DNA of 64,000 bases from Nocardiopsis sp. YSL2 (lineage in GTDB: Bacteria; Actinomycetota; Actinomycetes; Streptosporangiales; Streptosporangiaceae), in contig NZ_JAMOAO010000001.1 in NCBI RefSeq assembly GCF_030555055.1, positions 6,014,001-6,078,000 on the forward strand, in the 5' to 3' direction. The position numbers and the translations under genes are program-made. This document shows, in pieces, positions 27,637-35,120 of this stretch. The notes under the pieces are model-generated. The model was not told where the DNA came from. It saw only the letters and a list, made by a program, of their open reading frames with translations, and did no database searches. Positions within the stretch are counted from its first letter, which is position 1, and every line of letters starts with the position of its first letter.

Positions 27637-28893
27637 GTGGCACGTGTGAGAGCAGCAGACGCGGTGGAATCACAGGCGCCCGGCCCCGGTCCGGGACGCC
27701 CCCTCCAGGCACTCGTCGGGCTGGCGCCCGACGAGATCGGCCGCCGCGTGGCCCGGGCCCTGCGGGGCCGGGGCCCGGCCCTGCTGCCCGTCCCCGCCGG
27801 CACGCCCCAGGCGCGGGTGCGGGACCTGCTCGCCGCGATGCGCCCGGAGTCGGTGCGCACGCCCCAGGGCGTCACGGCCCTGAAGGGCGGCGTGCCCGCG
27901 CTCACCGACACCGCGCTGGTCATCACCACCTCCGGTTCCACCGGCCTGCCCAAGGGCGTGGAGCTGTCCGCGGCCGCGCTGCGCGCCTCCGCGCTGGCCT
28001 CGGTGGAGCGCGTGGGCGCGGCGCCGGGCGATCGGTGGCTGTGCGTCCTGCCCGCGGGGCACATCTCCGGCCTGCAGGTGATCATCCGGGCACTGGTCAC
28101 CGGGACCGAGGCGGTGCACGCCGACTTCGACACGCAGGGTGTGGCGGAGCTGGCGCGCGAACTGGGTCCGCACGTGTCCCTGGTCCCCACCCAGCTGCGG
28201 CGCCTGCTGGCCGCCGGCACCGACCTCGCGGACCTGGGCACCGTCCTGCTCGGCGGCGCCGCCGCCGAACCCGACCTGCTGGAGCGGGCCCGCCGGGCCG
28301 GGGCGCGGGTGGTGACCACCTACGGCATGAGCGAGACGTGCGGGGGCTGTGTCTACGACGGTGTTCCCCTGGACGGGGTACGGGTGCGGCTGGAGTCGGA
28401 CTCGCCCGGGGAACCGGGCCGGATCCTGGTGGCCGGGCCGGTGCTGTTGAGCGGGTACCGGATGCCGCCCGGCACCCGCGCCCCCGGAGCGCTGGAGCGC
28501 GACGGGGACGGTGTGACCTGGCTGCGCACCAACGACCTGGGGTGCTGGGAGGCCGACGGGCGCCTGTCGGTCCTGGGCCGGATGGACGACGTGGTCAACT
28601 CGGGCGGGCACAAGGTGGTCCCCGGCCAGGTCAACGCGCTGGTGGCCGAACACCCGGCGGTCGCCGAGTCGGTGGTCGTGGGCCGCGCGGACCCGGAGTG
28701 GGGGGAGCGGGTCAGCGCCGTGGTGGTACCGACCGACCCGCGTCGGCCGCCGTCGCTGCAGGAGCTGCGCGACTGGGTGCGCGAGCGGTTGCCCGCCTAC
28801 GCGGCGCCGCGCGAGCTGGAGGTCCGCGAACGCCTGCCGCTCCTGGCGTCGGGCAAGCCGGACCTGGTGGCGCTGCGCACACCCAAGGACTGA
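27637..28893 (+). CDS. menE: o-Succinylbenzoate-CoA ligase
   Basis: 418-residue acyl-adenylate-forming enzyme activating o-succinylbenzoate with CoA. It is short, as is usual for actinobacterial MenE. The AMP-binding P-loop is VITTSGSTGLPKGVELS, followed by TTYGMSETCGGCVYDG, LRTNDLGCWEADGRLSVLGR and the hinge with DDVVNSGGHKVVP; the C-terminal catalytic Lys is in LLASGKPDLVAL. GTG 27637 lies seven bases after TACCCT, consistent with a leaderless start; frames upstream lack family sequence. A GC-rich terminator follows. Confidence 0.9.
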   Translation: MARVRAADAVESQAPGPGPGRPLQALVGLAPDEIGRRVARALRGRGPALLPVPAGTPQARVRDLLAAMRPESVRTPQGVTALKGGVPALTDTALVITTSGSTGLPKGVELSAAALRASALASVERVGAAPGDRWLCVLPAGHISGLQVIIRALVTGTEAVHADFDTQGVAELARELGPHVSLVPTQLRRLLAAGTDLADLGTVLLGGAAAEPDLLERARRAGARVVTTYGMSETCGGCVYDGVPLDGVRVRLESDSPGEPGRILVAGPVLLSGYRMPPGTRAPGALERDGDGVTWLRTNDLGCWEADGRLSVLGRMDDVVNSGGHKVVPGQVNALVAEHPAVAESVVVGRADPEWGERVSAVVVPTDPRRPPSLQELRDWVRERLPAYAAPRELEVRERLPLLASGKPDLVALRTPKD

Positions 28894-28926
28894 GCACGAC
28901 CCGTCCCGGCCGGCGGGGATCCGCCC

Positions 28927-28950
28927 GGCCCGCGGGGCGATCCGCGGGCC
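28927..28950 (+). terminator. Terminator after menE
   Basis: A perfect 9-bp stem, GGCCCGCGG and its complement, around a 6-base loop, 34 bases after the stop. No T-run. Confidence 0.6.
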
Positions 28951-29413
28951 CGCCACGTCCGGCCCGTCCACCCCTGTCGCGGACGCGGGGGGCGCCACCA
29001 CGCGAATCGGCGTTTACCGGTGCACTCCGTTCCCGTGGGACCCTGTCGGCTACAGGTGTCGCGGTCACCTCCGCCGGCACTGCCGGAATCACGTGTGAGC
29101 TGGGGGCCCCGCGCCCTTGGCGGCGGTGTCGGGCCACGGTCGCCCCGAGCCGTGTCCGGTAGGCGGGGAACTTCCGGAAGGTCCCCGACGTCTACTTGTG
29201 TATCCGGTCCTTCGGCCCCTCTTCCCAAGGAGGTCCGCAGTTGGCGACAGCCATCGGTCCACTCGCACCAGGCCCTGCGCCCTCCGCCGCGGCCGGTTCC
29301 CAGCGCGGGCCGCGCACGCGGCAGCGGACGGCGCCCTTTACCCGCTCGACTCCGCGCCCGGCCACTTCCCACACCGTGATTTACGCCACTCTCGCTGATA
29401 TCAGATCGAGACA
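28951..29413 (+). other. Long non-coding upstream region of the sigma factor gene
   Basis: About 460 bases with no supported gene. Short open frames here lack family features and ribosome sites. The AT content rises toward 29375-29460, where the promoter elements lie. Confidence 0.4.
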
Positions 29414-29450
29414 GGGAACATTTGACCTGGCGACACGTTGGACATATTGG
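29414..29450 (+). promoter_or_regulatory. Candidate promoter(s) of the HrdB-type sigma gene: sigma-R-like and sigma-70-like elements
   Basis: GGGAAC at 29414-29419 and GTT at 29437-29439 are separated by 17 bases, close to the GGAAT-N18-GTT pattern of the thiol-stress ECF sigma factor SigR. Overlapping it, TTGACC (29422-29427) with TATTGG at 29445-29450 gives a weak sigma-70 alternative. The coding start is 66 bases further on. Confidence 0.4.
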
Positions 29451-29515
29451 CGCGTCCAGTCGGCGGGAACCCTCCGCCACGTGCCACACGTCTTGGAAGG
29501 GAGGGAGGTGCCCCG

Positions 29516-30916
29516 ATGACGAGCACTGCCCTAGCCGCTTCGGTACCCGAATCCACAGGGACCGCTCCGCACCAGGAGGGCACCGCGGACGGCGCTCTGT
29601 CCGACCTGCTCGAACGCGGTCGCTCTCAGGGACACCTGTCACTCTCCGAACTACGTACCGCTTTCTCCGCGGCCGGAGTCACCTCTGCTGACGGCCGCAC
29701 CATCCTGCGTGAACTCACCGAGAACGGTGTCCGACTCGCCAACGGGGGCGAGGACTCCGTGCTGGTGGCCGATCCTGACGCCGAGGACGACGTGCTGGAA
29801 AACACTCTCATCGCGACGGTGCCCGAGACCGACGAGGCACCCAAGGCCGCAACCGGCAAGGTCACGGCCCGCAAGGGCCCCTCCGCCTCCCGGAGGAAGC
29901 CCCGCACCACGCGGCGCACCAAGAAGACCGAGACCACCCAGACCACCGACCCGGACACCGGCGAGGTGGACCTGGACGACCAGTCCCCCGCCATGGGCGA
30001 CTCGGTCCACACCTACCTCAAGGCCATCGGGCGGCGGCAGCTGCTCACGGCCGAGCAGGAGGTCGACCTCGCCAAGCGGGTCGAGGCCGGACTCTACGCG
30101 GAGTACCGCCTGGGCCGGCACGGCGCCGTCGACGACTCCTTCGAGATGGCCGAGGCCGAGGTCGAGGAACTGGAGTGGGTGGCCGAGGACGGCCGCCTGG
30201 CCAAGTCCCACATGCTCGAGGCCAACCTGCGCCTGGTGGTGTCGGTCGCCAAGAAGTACAGCGACCGCGGCATGTCCCTGCTGGACGTGGTCCAGGAGGG
30301 CAACCTGGGCCTCATCCGCGCCGTGGAGAAGTTCGACTACTCCAAGGGCTTCAAGTTCTCCACCTACGCCATGTGGTGGATCCGCCAGGCCATCCAGCGC
30401 GGGTTCGCCGACTCCGCCCGCACCATCCGCCTGCCGGTGCACGTGCTGGAACTGCTCAGCAAGGTCAGCCGCCTGGAACGCGACATGCACCAGGCGCTGG
30501 GACGCGAGCCCACCCCCGAGGAACTGGGCCTGGAGCTGGACAAGACCCCGGCCCAGATCGAGGAGCTGCTGCGCGTCACCCGACAGCCGATCAGCCTGGA
30601 CTCCACGATCGGTGAGGACGGCGAGACCCGGATCGGCGACCTCATCGAGGACGTGGACGCCTCGGAGGCCTCCGAGGTGGTCGACCGCCAGCTCATGGCC
30701 GACCAGCTGCGCAACGCGCTCTCGGACCTGGAGCCGCGCGAGGCGACCATCATGTCCCTGCGCTTCGGCCTGATGGACGGGCGGCCGCGCACGCTCGACG
30801 AGATCGGCAAGCACCTGGGCCTGACGCGAGAGCGCATCCGTCAGCTCGAGAAGCAGTCGCTGTCCAAGCTGCGCCACCCCAGCCGCGCCCAGCAGCTGCT
30901 GGACTTCGCGAGCTAG
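29516..30916 (+). CDS. RNA polymerase sigma factor, RpoD/HrdB type
   Basis: 466 residues. A region-1.1-like helical segment (LSDLLERGRSQGHLSLSELR, residues ~28-75) is followed by a Lys/Thr-rich acidic linker. Regions 1.2-2.4 read DSVHTYLKAIGRRQLLTAEQ, SKGFKFSTYAMWWIRQAIQR and ARTIRLPVHVLELLSK; region 3 follows, and region 4.2 is LDEIGKHLGLTRERIRQLEKQSLSKLRHPSRAQ. It is a group 1 or group 2 factor directing most promoters or a close paralogue of HrdB; the ending QQLLDFAS differs from the usual RDYLD. The start follows GGAGGGAGG. A strong terminator isolates it. Confidence 0.92.
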   Translation: MTSTALAASVPESTGTAPHQEGTADGALSDLLERGRSQGHLSLSELRTAFSAAGVTSADGRTILRELTENGVRLANGGEDSVLVADPDAEDDVLENTLIATVPETDEAPKAATGKVTARKGPSASRRKPRTTRRTKKTETTQTTDPDTGEVDLDDQSPAMGDSVHTYLKAIGRRQLLTAEQEVDLAKRVEAGLYAEYRLGRHGAVDDSFEMAEAEVEELEWVAEDGRLAKSHMLEANLRLVVSVAKKYSDRGMSLLDVVQEGNLGLIRAVEKFDYSKGFKFSTYAMWWIRQAIQRGFADSARTIRLPVHVLELLSKVSRLERDMHQALGREPTPEELGLELDKTPAQIEELLRVTRQPISLDSTIGEDGETRIGDLIEDVDASEASEVVDRQLMADQLRNALSDLEPREATIMSLRFGLMDGRPRTLDEIGKHLGLTRERIRQLEKQSLSKLRHPSRAQQLLDFAS

Positions 30917-30931
30917 GCACGGCCGAGACGG

Positions 30932-30970
30932 GACGGGGCCGCCACCGCAGAGCACGGTGGCGGCCCCGTC
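30932..30970 (+). terminator. Terminator after the sigma factor gene
   Basis: A perfect 16-bp stem (30932-30947 with 30955-30970) with a 7-base loop, 16 bases after the stop. Confidence 0.8.
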
Positions 30971-31081
30971 GTCATGCCCGCCACCGGCAGGTTTCGCCCC
31001 GTGTCAGGGGAAACCCGGAGTTTTCCCTGGTTTCGGATACAGAGTGCCCGAGCCCACCCGCAGCGGTGCGATCATGGCGTC

Positions 31082-31438
31082 ATGACCGCATCTCCCTCAT
31101 CTCGCCGTACGGACGAGGTCTCCGCAGCTCTACGGGCCGGCCGCGAGCTCGGTCCGGAATACGACGACGCCGTGGCGGCCTCCCTCGTCGAACGCATCGA
31201 CGACACCATCGAGGAACGCGTCCGCCACCACATCGCCCACACCACCGCCCAGGCCGCACCCGCCAGGACGGGGATGCCCTCCAACACCGTGCGGTTCGTA
31301 CTGTCGCTGGTGTGCCTGGGGGTCAGCATCCCGCTCACCGCGATCACCGCCTCCCTGGTCGGCGGCGCGGCGGTACCGATCGTCTGGGCCGGACTCGTCC
31401 TCTTCTACACCATCTCCGTACTGGGGCTGCGCCGGTAG
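31082..31438 (+). CDS. Small membrane protein of unknown function
   Basis: 118 residues. The soluble N-terminus (SAALRAGRELGPEYDDAVAA, ERIDDTIEERVRHHI) is predicted amphipathic. Two membrane helices follow: VRFVLSLVCLGVSIPLTAITASL and ALVPIVW-type AAVPIVWAGLVLFYTISVLG, ending LRR in the cytoplasm. I recognise the general actinobacterial pattern of a short helical head with two membrane segments, but no named function. ATG 31082 is favoured; earlier in-frame codons overlap the terminator region. Confidence 0.7.
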   Translation: MTASPSSRRTDEVSAALRAGRELGPEYDDAVAASLVERIDDTIEERVRHHIAHTTAQAAPARTGMPSNTVRFVLSLVCLGVSIPLTAITASLVGGAAVPIVWAGLVLFYTISVLGLRR

Positions 31439-31457
31439 GCGTCCGTTGAGGGAGGAA

Positions 31458-31507
31458 GGCCCCCGGACCCCGTCCCCCGGCCGATGGCGGGCGACGGGAG
31501 GGGGGCC
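31458..31507. terminator. Terminator between convergent small membrane genes
   Basis: GGCCCCC and CCCCGTC pair with GACGGG and GGGGGCC in an interrupted GC stem within an 83-base convergent gap. Confidence 0.5.
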
Positions 31508-31521
31508 GTGCGAGGTCGGTT

Positions 31522-31926
31522 CTAGAAGAACACCAGGAGCACCAGCCACAGCAGTCCGAGCAGGATGAGCCCGAACACGGCGAGGACGAAGAACGTCTGG
31601 GTGTTACTGCGCCGCGGCCGGAAATCGCCGTCGCCGTGGTAGCTGAGCTCGTTGTGGTAGTGCCGGTGGTGGGCCCGCGACCAGCGCCGCCGCTCCTCCT
31701 GCCGGTCCCGCGGCGCACCGCCCGACGCACGTGAGGCGCCCGGGCCGCGGTTCGCGGATCCCGGCCGGGATGCCGCCCCCTCACGGCCGCCGCGCCCGGC
31801 ACCGGAATCCCCACCGGACCGGCCCCCGGCCCCCGCGCCGGGCCGTCCCGCACCGCCTCCGGGCCGACCCTTGGATCCGCCGCCCGCGCCGCCCGCCGAA
31901 CGTCCTCCGCCGGTTGCCTTGCCCAT
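31522..31926 (-). CDS. Gly/Arg-rich protein with C-terminal membrane anchor
   Basis: 134 residues. The first ~65 are a Gly/Ala/Arg-rich low-complexity stretch. The middle, RDRQEERRRWSRAHHRHYHNE, is basic and histidine-rich. The last ~23, TQTFFVLAVFGLILLGLLWL and following, form a membrane helix ending LLVFF. The start at 31926 follows GAAGGAGG. It looks like a tail-anchored cytoplasmic protein; function unknown. Confidence 0.65.
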   Translation of the reverse strand: MGKATGGGRSAGGAGGGSKGRPGGGAGRPGAGAGGRSGGDSGAGRGGREGAASRPGSANRGPGASRASGGAPRDRQEERRRWSRAHHRHYHNELSYHGDGDFRPRRSNTQTFFVLAVFGLILLGLLWLVLLVFF

Positions 31927-32090
31927 GGAGCGCCTCCTTCGACCGTTGGCGCCGCCAAGAGGGCGACGCCCTATGACACTAACGATCGGGACAGCGGCGT
32001 GGACGCCCCACTCGGGATCCCGGCCGCATGCGGCCATTCGGGAACCACGCCCTCAGCATCCTGCCGCCGAACACCCGCCGGCGGCCCCGT

Positions 32091-32453
32091 TCAGCCCTTG
32101 AGCGCGGCTCGCAGGATCTCGACGGCCTCGTCGTGGTCGAGCCCCACCCGCGAGATCACCTCGGCGTAGGCACGGGCGGCCGCCAGAGCCTCGGCGCGCT
32201 GGTCGTCACCGGTGGCGGCCACGAACGTACCCGACCGGCCACGCGTCTCCACGACCCCGGCCTGCTCCAGTTCGCGGTAGGCGCGGGCCACGGTGTTCAC
32301 CGCCACCGACAACTCGCTCGCCAGCGCCCGAACCGTCGGCAACCGGTATCCGACCGGCAGGTCGCCGTTGGCCGCCGCGATCGCCACCAGCGTCCTGATC
32401 TGCTCGTAGGGCGGTACCTTCGACGTCGGATCCACGCGGATGAAATCCGCCAT
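32091..32453 (-). CDS. GntR-family regulator, YtrA subfamily
   Basis: 120 residues. It begins FIRVDPTSKVPPYEQIRTLV, and the winged HTH reads YRLPTVRALASELSVAVNTVARAYRELEQAGVVETRGRSGTFV. A short C-terminal helical tail replaces the large effector domain of FadR or HutC types, as in YtrA repressors that control ABC or membrane transporters. No transporter lies beside it, so the target is unclear. Confidence 0.88.
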   Translation of the reverse strand: MADFIRVDPTSKVPPYEQIRTLVAIAAANGDLPVGYRLPTVRALASELSVAVNTVARAYRELEQAGVVETRGRSGTFVAATGDDQRAEALAAARAYAEVISRVGLDHDEAVEILRAALKG

Positions 32454-32592
32454 CTCCTACTGCGCTCCCCACCAAGTGGTCCGCCCCCGCGGTCGCGAGC
32501 GCGGTCTTCGACCGGATGAACACCAACCTACCGTCCCCACGGGGCCCGGCAGGGGTCGCGGCGTCCCGGACCGTGTCGGGCAGGCGGGAGCG

Positions 32593-32636
32593 GCCGGGCC
32601 CGCCGCGCCGCGCAACGCGGACGAGGCGGGCCCGGC
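32593..32636 (-). terminator. Terminator after the minus-strand helical protein gene
   Basis: A perfect 12-bp stem (32593-32604 with 32625-32636), with an inner CCGCG/CGCGG helix in the loop, directly downstream of the stop at 32644. Confidence 0.7.
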
Positions 32637-32643
32637 ACCGGAC

Positions 32644-33030
32644 TCAGACCACCCTCTGCGGCGTCCGCTTGATGCCGTGCAGACGGTGGGCTTCCCGGGC
32701 GGTCAGGAGCTGCTCCGCGTCCAGCGTCGCCGCACGGACCTTCGGCCGGGCCGAGACCTTGCGGCGATAGATCCGGTCGGTGTAACCCTTCAGCCCCACC
32801 AGCACCCGCTCCTTGGCGTAGGCGGCGCGCATGGCCTCGGTCAGGGCGGCGTCGAGAGCGAGCCCGCAGCGGCGCAGCTCCTCGTCGGAGGCGTCGCTCT
32901 CCTGGGCGGTGTCGAGAGCGTTCTCGGCCTCGGCCACCGACCGCAACAGCTCGGGCAGGCGGTCGGCCAGTTCCCGGTCATGTGCCAGGCTCTCACGCGC
33001 CTGTGTGATGCTCTGCTTGGCAAGTCCCAT
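32644..33030 (-). CDS. Hypothetical helical protein
   Basis: 128 residues, nearly all predicted helix: ITQARESLAHDRELADRLPE, LRSVAEAENALDTAQESDAS and LRRCGLALDAALTEAMRAAY. The C-terminus is basic (RIYRRKVSARPKVRAATLD). No signal peptide or membrane segment. The start at 33030 follows GGAG. I do not recognise the family; a small coiled-coil cytoplasmic protein is the most that can be said. Confidence 0.65.
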   Translation of the reverse strand: MGLAKQSITQARESLAHDRELADRLPELLRSVAEAENALDTAQESDASDEELRRCGLALDAALTEAMRAAYAKERVLVGLKGYTDRIYRRKVSARPKVRAATLDAEQLLTAREAHRLHGIKRTPQRVV

Positions 33031-33427
33031 GTGTGCGCTCCGTACCCGCGTACCGTCGGTCAAGGCCACTCTAGAGGTCAACCCCCCGTGGCTGAAGCCC
33101 ATGGGCCTGCGGGGAGGGGCCCGCCCGGTCGACGGAAGGCCGGAATCGGGAGGTGGACGTCCCGAGCCCCGCTCGGCCCGGCTTCACCGTCGAACACGCC
33201 AACGAACCCGGGGCGGAGTGTTGGGCCGCACCAGGGGATTCGCGTCGGCGTACTCTGTGGAGCCGGGCCGAGCGGGCGGGCCGGCCGACGATCCCCACGT
33301 CGCAGGCCCGGTCCTTCGCGCGAGAATCGTCGCGGAAGACCACCCGGCGACCCTGGCCGCACGCGGTCCCGGCCGCCGCGCGTCCGAGGTACCGCGTCGA
33401 CCGGTGCCGAGATCCGAAGGGACAAGC
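33031..33427. other. Divergent gap upstream of the TetR gene
   Basis: 397 bases between a minus-strand and a plus-strand gene. TACTCT at 33251 could be a -10 for the TetR gene; otherwise I see no gene, hairpin or clear operator. Confidence 0.3.
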
Positions 33428-34039
33428 GTGAGCAGGAACTACGCGGGCCTGAGCCGCGAACGCATCATCATCGAGGCGTTGCACATCATCGCGGGCCGCG
33501 GCCTGGGCGGGCTGTCCATGCGCCGGTTGGGCGACGCCCTGGAGGTGGAGGCGATGGCGATCTACCACCACTTCCCCCTGGGCAAGGAACAGCTGTTCAA
33601 CGCCATCGCCGCCTACGTCACCTCCCCCGGGCCCGGGGGCGGCGCCCTGGACGAGCCGGACACCGAGGAAGCGGCGTCGGCCGCCCAGCAGGAGCCCGGG
33701 GACGCCGAGCCCGACCCCTGGGACGAGCGGATCACCGCCTGGGCCGAGGCCTACCGCGCACGGCTGCTGGAGTACTCGGGTGCCCTGTCGCTCCTGGCGC
33801 ACCGCGCGCCCCGGACCCCCAACAGCCTCACCACGCACGCGCTCGTCCGCGGCGCCCTGGGTGAGGCCGGGCTGAGCGGCCCCGACACCGACCGCGCGGC
33901 GGACGCCCTGTACTCCTACTGCCTGGGCGCGGTCGTGCACCAGGTCCGCCACCAACAGGAAGAGGACGCACCTGACGCGGCCGAGGCCCACGCCCGCTTC
34001 CGCTTCGGTCTGCGGGCGCTGCTGGCGGGGCTGGTGTGA
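33428..34039 (+). CDS. TetR-family transcriptional regulator
   Basis: 203 residues. The HTH is LSRERIIIEALHIIAGRGLGGLSMRRLGDALEVEAMAIYHHF with the usual KEQLFNAIA cap. The C-terminal ligand domain carries an acidic insertion (DEPDTEEAASAAQQEPGDAE) and ends in the TetR_C-like ALYSYCLGAVVHQVRHQQEEDAPDAAE. GTG 33428 follows GAAGGGAC. The Spo0M-like gene lies 250 bases downstream, and a perfect inverted repeat in that gap is a candidate operator. Confidence 0.9.
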   Translation: MSRNYAGLSRERIIIEALHIIAGRGLGGLSMRRLGDALEVEAMAIYHHFPLGKEQLFNAIAAYVTSPGPGGGALDEPDTEEAASAAQQEPGDAEPDPWDERITAWAEAYRARLLEYSGALSLLAHRAPRTPNSLTTHALVRGALGEAGLSGPDTDRAADALYSYCLGAVVHQVRHQQEEDAPDAAEAHARFRFGLRALLAGLV

Positions 34040-34176
34040 GTCGGCGGGGGGATGAGCGCTGACGGCCGAGGGCGGGCCCGCGTCGGCGGGTCCCGACCAC
34101 CGGCTCCGGGCACCGGTCCACCCGGGCCCCGGTCCTGGTGCGTTGGCCGGGGCGGGTCGAAGCCGATCGGCGCCGA

Positions 34177-34199
34177 ACGCAACCGAACGTTCGTTGCGT
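34177..34199. promoter_or_regulatory. Inverted repeat ACGCAAC-N9-GTTGCGT (TetR-type operator candidate)
   Basis: Perfect 7-bp arms, with an offset CGAACGTTCG palindrome inside. It lies between the TetR gene and the Spo0M-like gene, about 90 bases before the latter's start. Size and symmetry suit a TetR dimer. Confidence 0.5.
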
Positions 34200-34289
34200 G
34201 CGTCCGAACAGCAGGGGCGCCGATCACCCACACCACACATTCCCCCGGCCAGGAGCCCCTTCACGGCCGGAGGGCTGAGGAAGCGAAGC

Positions 34290-35072
34290 ATGGTTCTCAA
34301 GCGTCTGCTCGCCGGCGTCGGATTCGGCGGAGCGTCTGTCGAAACCCAGTTGGACGGCTCCCCCACCTGGCCGGGAGGCTCGGTCCGCGGCACCGTCCAC
34401 ATCCAGGGCGGCGAGGTCGACCAGCGGGTCGAACAGCTCACCGTCGGCTACCAGGCCCGGGTCGAAGTCGAGTTCGACGACAGCGAAGGGCACCAGAACA
34501 TGGACTTCCACCGGGTCCAGCTCGGTGGTGAACTGCACCTGCAGCCGGGCCAGCAGATCCAGGTGCCGTTCGAGATCCCCACACCGTGGGAGACCCCCAT
34601 CACGACCTACCAGGGCCAGTACCTGCACAAGATGAAGCTGGGGGTCAACACCCGCCTGCACGTGGCGGGGGCCATCGACCCCGGCGACCTGGACCCCGTG
34701 CGCGTGGACCCGCTCCCGGCCCAACGGGCGATCCTGGACGCCCTGGACTCCCTGGGCTTCCGCTTCCAACAGGCCGACATGGAGAAGGGCCGCCTCCGAG
34801 GCACCCGCCAGCAGCTGCCCTTCTACCAGGAGATCGAGTACCGGGCGCCGAGCCGCTACCAGGGCCTGAACAACCTGGAGCTGTCCTTCGTCACCGACGA
34901 GCGGGGGATCGACGTCGTCCTGGAGCTGGACAAGAAGCCGGGGCTGCTCTTCAGCGAGGGCAGGGACACCTTCCACCAGTTCAGCATCGCCCACGGCGGC
35001 GAGGCCCAGGACTGGACGGGCTACCTGCACCACTGGATCGACTCGATCGCGGGTCAGCGCGGCTGGCTGTGA
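34290..35072 (+). CDS. Spo0M-like sporulation-control protein (arrestin fold)
   Basis: 260 residues. MVLKRLLAGVGFGGASVETQL is the typical Spo0M opening. Two arrestin-like beta domains follow, with GGSVRGTVHIQGGEVDQRVE, VPFEIPTPWETPITTYQGQ and LGVNTRLHVAGAIDPGDLDP. The C-terminal part (RGTRQQLPFYQEIEYRAP, FEFD-type ELSFVTDERGIDVVLELDKK) completes the fold. In Bacillus Spo0M influences the sporulation phosphorelay; in actinomycetes homologues are common and their role is not settled. The start follows GAGGAAG. Confidence 0.88.
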   Translation: MVLKRLLAGVGFGGASVETQLDGSPTWPGGSVRGTVHIQGGEVDQRVEQLTVGYQARVEVEFDDSEGHQNMDFHRVQLGGELHLQPGQQIQVPFEIPTPWETPITTYQGQYLHKMKLGVNTRLHVAGAIDPGDLDPVRVDPLPAQRAILDALDSLGFRFQQADMEKGRLRGTRQQLPFYQEIEYRAPSRYQGLNNLELSFVTDERGIDVVLELDKKPGLLFSEGRDTFHQFSIAHGGEAQDWTGYLHHWIDSIAGQRGWL

Positions 35073-35083
35073 CGCTCCGGGGG

Positions 35084-35109
35084 CCGGGGCGCGCGGGGGC
35101 GCGCCCCGG
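35084..35109. terminator. Terminator between convergent spo0M-like and dppDF genes
   Basis: A perfect 11-bp stem (CCGGGGCGCGC and complement) with a GGGG loop in a 48-base gap. Confidence 0.7.
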
Positions 35110-35120
35110 ACCCCGCCGGG

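Noticed and set aside
28894-29415. Possible tRNA or small RNA in the long gap before the sigma gene
   Set aside because: No cloverleaf arms or T-loop sequence could be found by eye; apart from the menE terminator no stable structure stood out.
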